Part shown: one piece after another, positions 5,398-5,403 of the stretch
How positions within the stretch are numbered: the stretch's first letter is position 1
Layout of the letters: every line of letters starts with the position of its first letter
Origin: Pseudomonadota bacterium
GTDB taxonomy: Bacteria > Pseudomonadota > Gammaproteobacteria > Burkholderiales > Burkholderiaceae_B
NCBI GenBank assembly: GCA_023389535.1
Contig: JAEWEH010000313.1
Location: 1 to 5,403, forward strand
Direction: 5' to 3'
Length of the DNA: 5,403 nt
Notes under the pieces: generated by a model
Database searches by the model: none
What the model was told of the DNA's origin: nothing
What the model saw: only the letters and a program-made list of their open reading frames with translations
Translations under genes and position numbers: made by a program

Positions 5398-5403
5398 AAA
5401 ATA

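Noticed and set aside
1..5403. Mobile elements, integration sites, CRISPR or defence systems
   Set aside because: The tRNA 3' ends could serve as integration targets, but no integrase, partial tRNA duplicate in foreign DNA, transposase or repeat array is present.

Overview
The window looks like a chromosomal housekeeping segment of a betaproteobacterium, most likely Burkholderiales near Alcaligenaceae/Bordetella. This rests on the GC-rich coding sequence, the style of the RNase R, RlmB and Cys/Met-PLP proteins, and tRNAs with encoded CCA. The genus is an inference from recall; no search was possible.

Layout from left to right: (1) the 3' part of a tRNA-Val(UAC) gene on the + strand, cut by the window edge, followed by a strong hairpin terminator; (2) three minus-strand protein genes, read from right to left as rnr (RNase R, UUG start), rlmB (23S rRNA Gm2251 methyltransferase) and a cystathionine gamma-synthase-family PLP enzyme; (3) an AT-rich, gene-free interval of about 230 bp (4811-5041) between rnr and the tRNA genes, with opposing promoter-like elements and nested inverted repeats; (4) two identical tRNA-Leu(CAG) genes on the + strand. 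The first is followed by a textbook terminator. The second has its own promoter core and ends just before the window edge.

How the genes work together: rnr and rlmB are a common neighbour pair in proteobacteria and both act on RNA, RNase R in decay and quality control of structured RNA and RlmB in ribosome maturation. The PLP enzyme belongs to sulfur amino acid metabolism. It is probably an independent unit or a loosely coupled third gene, because a candidate promoter with a 12-bp perfect palindrome lies directly in front of it.

Most interesting region: 4811-5041. It holds a tRNA-type promoter core (11 of 12 bases identical to the one before the second tRNA-Leu), a possible rnr promoter pointing into it, and an approximately 100-nt nested set of complementary arms (4915-5013). 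This could be a structured leader RNA of the first tRNA-Leu, an unannotated small RNA, or DNA-level operator structure. No phage, insertion sequence, CRISPR array or defence system is visible.
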